Program-made: the position numbers and the translations under genes
The notes under the pieces: model-generated
Told to the model about the DNA's origin: nothing
The model's input: only the letters and a program-made list of their open reading frames with translations
Databases searched by the model: none
Source: Ailanthus altissimus
Taxonomy: Eukaryota; Streptophyta; Magnoliopsida; Sapindales; Simaroubaceae
Reading direction: 5' to 3'
Assembly: GCA_946807835.1 (NCBI GenBank)
Contig: OX327684.1
Span: 15,896,501-15,960,500, forward strand
DNA length: 64,000 nucleotides
Part shown: in pieces, positions 61,876-64,000 of the stretch
Layout of the letters: the number at the start of each line of letters is the position of its first letter
How positions within the stretch are numbered: the stretch's first letter is position 1

Positions 61876-64000
61876 ATGTTGGAGAAAGAGGATGACTTGG
61901 GTAATAGTCGGGCAAGTTGCCAGCTTTCTGGCTCCCGGAAGATGTTCTGGCGATCGGCCTCATGGTCTGCCTCTCGTACTGCCTCACAAAACCCTGAAAC
62001 AGAGGAGAAAGATGTAGCTGATCCAAATGGTAGCAATATTGGAAATAGTAATGGGCAATTTCGTCGGTTTCCTGCCCCATTAACTCCACGTTCCCAACAG
62101 AATTCAAAGGTTCGTTCTTGTTTGCCACCTTTGCAGCCACTAGCTATTGCTCGCCGGAGCTTAGATGAGTGGCCCAAGGCGAGTTCTGATGATCTTGGTG
62201 AGTGGCCACAGCCCCCAACTCCAAGTGGGAACAAGAACAGTGAGAGATTGAAACTTGATTTATCATCCATTCAGCGAAACTCTGAGAAGAATGGAGGGGT
62301 TGGGAAGAGGGATAAGATTGCTTTCTTTGACAAAGAATGTTCTAAAGTGGCGGAACATATATATCTTGGTGGAGATGCTGTTGCAAAAGATAGGGATATT
62401 TTGAAAAGGAATGGGATTACCCATATTTTGAATTGTGTAGGCTTTGTTTGTCCTGAGTATTTCAAAGCAGATTTTGTCTACAGAACCTTGTGGTTGCAGG
62501 ATAGTCCCACTGAGGATATCACTAGCATCTTATATGATGTTTTTGATTATTTTGAAGATGTGAGAGAAAAGGATGGAAGGGTTTTTGTTCATTGTTGTCA
62601 AGGGGTGTCACGGTCCACATCATTGGTTATTGCATATCTTATGTGGAGAGAAGGGCAGAGTTTTGATGATGCCTTTCAGTATGTAAAGGCAGCGAGAGGT
62701 ATTGCTGACCCAAATATGGGTTTTGCTTGCCAGTTGCTACAGTGCCAGAAAAGGGTTCACGCATTCCCACTTAGCCCCAGTTCATTGTTGAGGATGTATA
62801 GGATTTCCCCACACTCCCCCTATGATCCTCTGCACCTAGTCCCAAAAATGTTGAATGATCCTTCACCGTCGGCTTTGGATTCTAGAGGTGCATTTATTGT
62901 TCATATACCCTCTGCACTATATATTTGGATTGGTAAGAATTGCGATTCTATCATGGAAAGGGATGCGAGAGGAGCTGTTTGTCAGATTGTTCGGTATGAG
63001 AGAGCCCAGGGGCCAATAGTACTTGTCAAGGAAGGGGAGGAACCTGGTTATTTTTGGGATGCATTTTCAAACTTTTTACCTTTGATGGATAAGTCTAAAA
63101 GTGGAGTGGAGATTAGGAAATCAACAATTAAGATTTTTCCTGGTGAGAGGAAAGTTAACTCATATGATGTTGATTACGAGATTTTCCAAAAAGCTATAAT
63201 GGGAGGTTTTGTTCCTCCATTTGCATCATCAGAGAATGAGCATGAAACCCATCTTCCTGCAAGAGAAAGTAGTTGGAGTGTGCTAAGGCGTAAATTTGCT
63301 TTTGGTGATATGAAGGAGTTTGTCTCAGTGCCAAAAATATCCCTGTCTCGAGTGTATTCAGATTCTATGATGCTAGTACATTCGTCATCTCCATCATCAT
63401 TGTTATCTTCATCTTCTTCTCCCCCATCTCTCTCTCCAGATTCAGTCTCTTCTGATTCAAGTACTAGTTCAAAGTGTTACTCAGAATCCTCTGCGGATTC
63501 TTCTTCAGCAACATCATGTTTTCTTCCAGTGTCTTCAACTTTGTCTAACTTTTCTAACCTATCTCTTCATTCATCTAAAACTTCTTCTGAAGCCATACCT
63601 AACAACCCAGAAGTTCTTGATGTGAACAGCACTTTGCAGCAGTCTTCTCAGTCTACTTTATCACCACTTAAGAAAGTTTCACCGTCACTTGCAGAGCGTA
63701 GAGGGAGCTTGTCAAAGTCTCTGAAGTTGCCAGTGATGACTGGTAATGTAAGGGCAAACAGTAATCCAGGTCTTTTGGTCAGTCAAGAAGATTCTGTGAG
63801 GATAAATGATAATACTTACACTTTATGTAAACCAGATAGTATAGAAATTGTTTTTGAGGGCAAGGATGCTATTAGAAATGGAGAGGAAGATATAACTAAA
63901 ATGTGCAAATTGAAGATATCCCCAGGTAGAGAAGCTAGTGCTGACTCGTGTCAAAAGGAGTCCACCTCTGTTAATAATTGTGCTGAATCAGGTATAAAGT
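61876..64000 (+). CDS. MKP1: MAP kinase phosphatase 1 (dual-specificity), 3' part beyond window
   Basis: MKP1 dephosphorylates and inactivates MAP kinases (MPK3, MPK6 and MPK4 in Arabidopsis) and restrains stress, UV-B and immune signalling. The first 708 codons are open in one exon from the ATG at 61876. Early on it has KMFWRSASWSASRTASQNPE and the RRSLDEWPKAS block. The dual-specificity phosphatase domain spans about residues 150–300, with the active site HCCQGVSRS at 239–247; Cys240 is the nucleophile and Arg246 binds phosphate. A gelsolin-like segment follows (about 330–400, GAFIVHIPSALYIWIG). Then comes the calmodulin-binding and Ser-rich region (serine runs at about 505–550; SPSLAERRGSL near 600). 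The order and length match Arabidopsis MKP1. No lesion is seen. The C-terminal end lies outside the window. Confidence 0.96.
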   Translation, partial: MLEKEDDLGNSRASCQLSGSRKMFWRSASWSASRTASQNPETEEKDVADPNGSNIGNSNGQFRRFPAPLTPRSQQNSKVRSCLPPLQPLAIARRSLDEWPKASSDDLGEWPQPPTPSGNKNSERLKLDLSSIQRNSEKNGGVGKRDKIAFFDKECSKVAEHIYLGGDAVAKDRDILKRNGITHILNCVGFVCPEYFKADFVYRTLWLQDSPTEDITSILYDVFDYFEDVREKDGRVFVHCCQGVSRSTSLVIAYLMWREGQSFDDAFQYVKAARGIADPNMGFACQLLQCQKRVHAFPLSPSSLLRMYRISPHSPYDPLHLVPKMLNDPSPSALDSRGAFIVHIPSALYIWIGKNCDSIMERDARGAVCQIVRYERAQGPIVLVKEGEEPGYFWDAFSNFLPLMDKSKSGVEIRKSTIKIFPGERKVNSYDVDYEIFQKAIMGGFVPPFASSENEHETHLPARESSWSVLRRKFAFGDMKEFVSVPKISLSRVYSDSMMLVHSSSPSSLLSSSSSPPSLSPDSVSSDSSTSSKCYSESSADSSSATSCFLPVSSTLSNFSNLSLHSSKTSSEAIPNNPEVLDVNSTLQQSSQSTLSPLKKVSPSLAERRGSLSKSLKLPVMTGNVRANSNPGLLVSQEDSVRINDNTYTLCKPDSIEIVFEGKDAIRNGEEDITKMCKLKISPGREASADSCQKESTSVNNCAESGIK

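Noticed and set aside
61731..62465. Minus-strand ORFs of up to 179 codons
   Set aside because: They are antisense to the MKP1 coding exon, whose protein motifs are unmistakable.

Overview
The window is nuclear DNA of a dicot plant. The evidence is GT–AG introns in genes of the SULTR4, MTP11, HEXO1 and MKP1 families, very AT-rich intergenic DNA, and a heavy load of decayed Ty3/gypsy and Ty1/copia retroelements. The species cannot be named from the sequence.

Layout. 1–3000: minus-strand gag–protease remnant of an Athila/Tat-like Ty3/gypsy element with a decayed primer-binding site. 3175–4460: degenerate tandem repeats. 5914–14581: an old inverted LTR split by a 6.8-kb defective gag-only LTR element (6396–13240). 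17597–23620: minus-strand plastid/vacuolar-type sulfate transporter (SULTR4) pseudogene with a nonsense codon and a frameshift. 24385–25602: minus-strand transposon-associated DUF1985 gene in AT-rich DNA, with two strong palindromes upstream. 27163–31130: intact six-exon MTP11 (Mn transporter, CDF family), minus strand. 33420–48575: a nest of mobile elements up to five layers deep. 50421–57152: plus-strand HEXO1-like beta-hexosaminidase pseudogene, with a 2-kb LTR in an intron and a 1.4-kb LTR inside a coding exon. 59340–60118: AT-rich foldback element. 61876–64000: start of an intact MAP kinase phosphatase 1 (MKP1) gene that runs off the window.

How the pieces relate. Only MTP11, MKP1 and possibly the DUF1985 gene look able to make protein. 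SULTR4 and HEXO1 are dead or dying. From memory, HEXO1 and MKP1 are neighbours in Arabidopsis (At3g55260, At3g55270), so the decayed HEXO1 marks an old conserved gene pair. Target-site duplications support the solo LTRs and the chromovirus-like element and give an order of events.

I found no new multi-gene system. The most notable content is the nested-insertion history, a tRNA-derived SINE at the LTR edge, paired palindromes by the DUF1985 gene, and upstream ORFs in the MKP1 leader.
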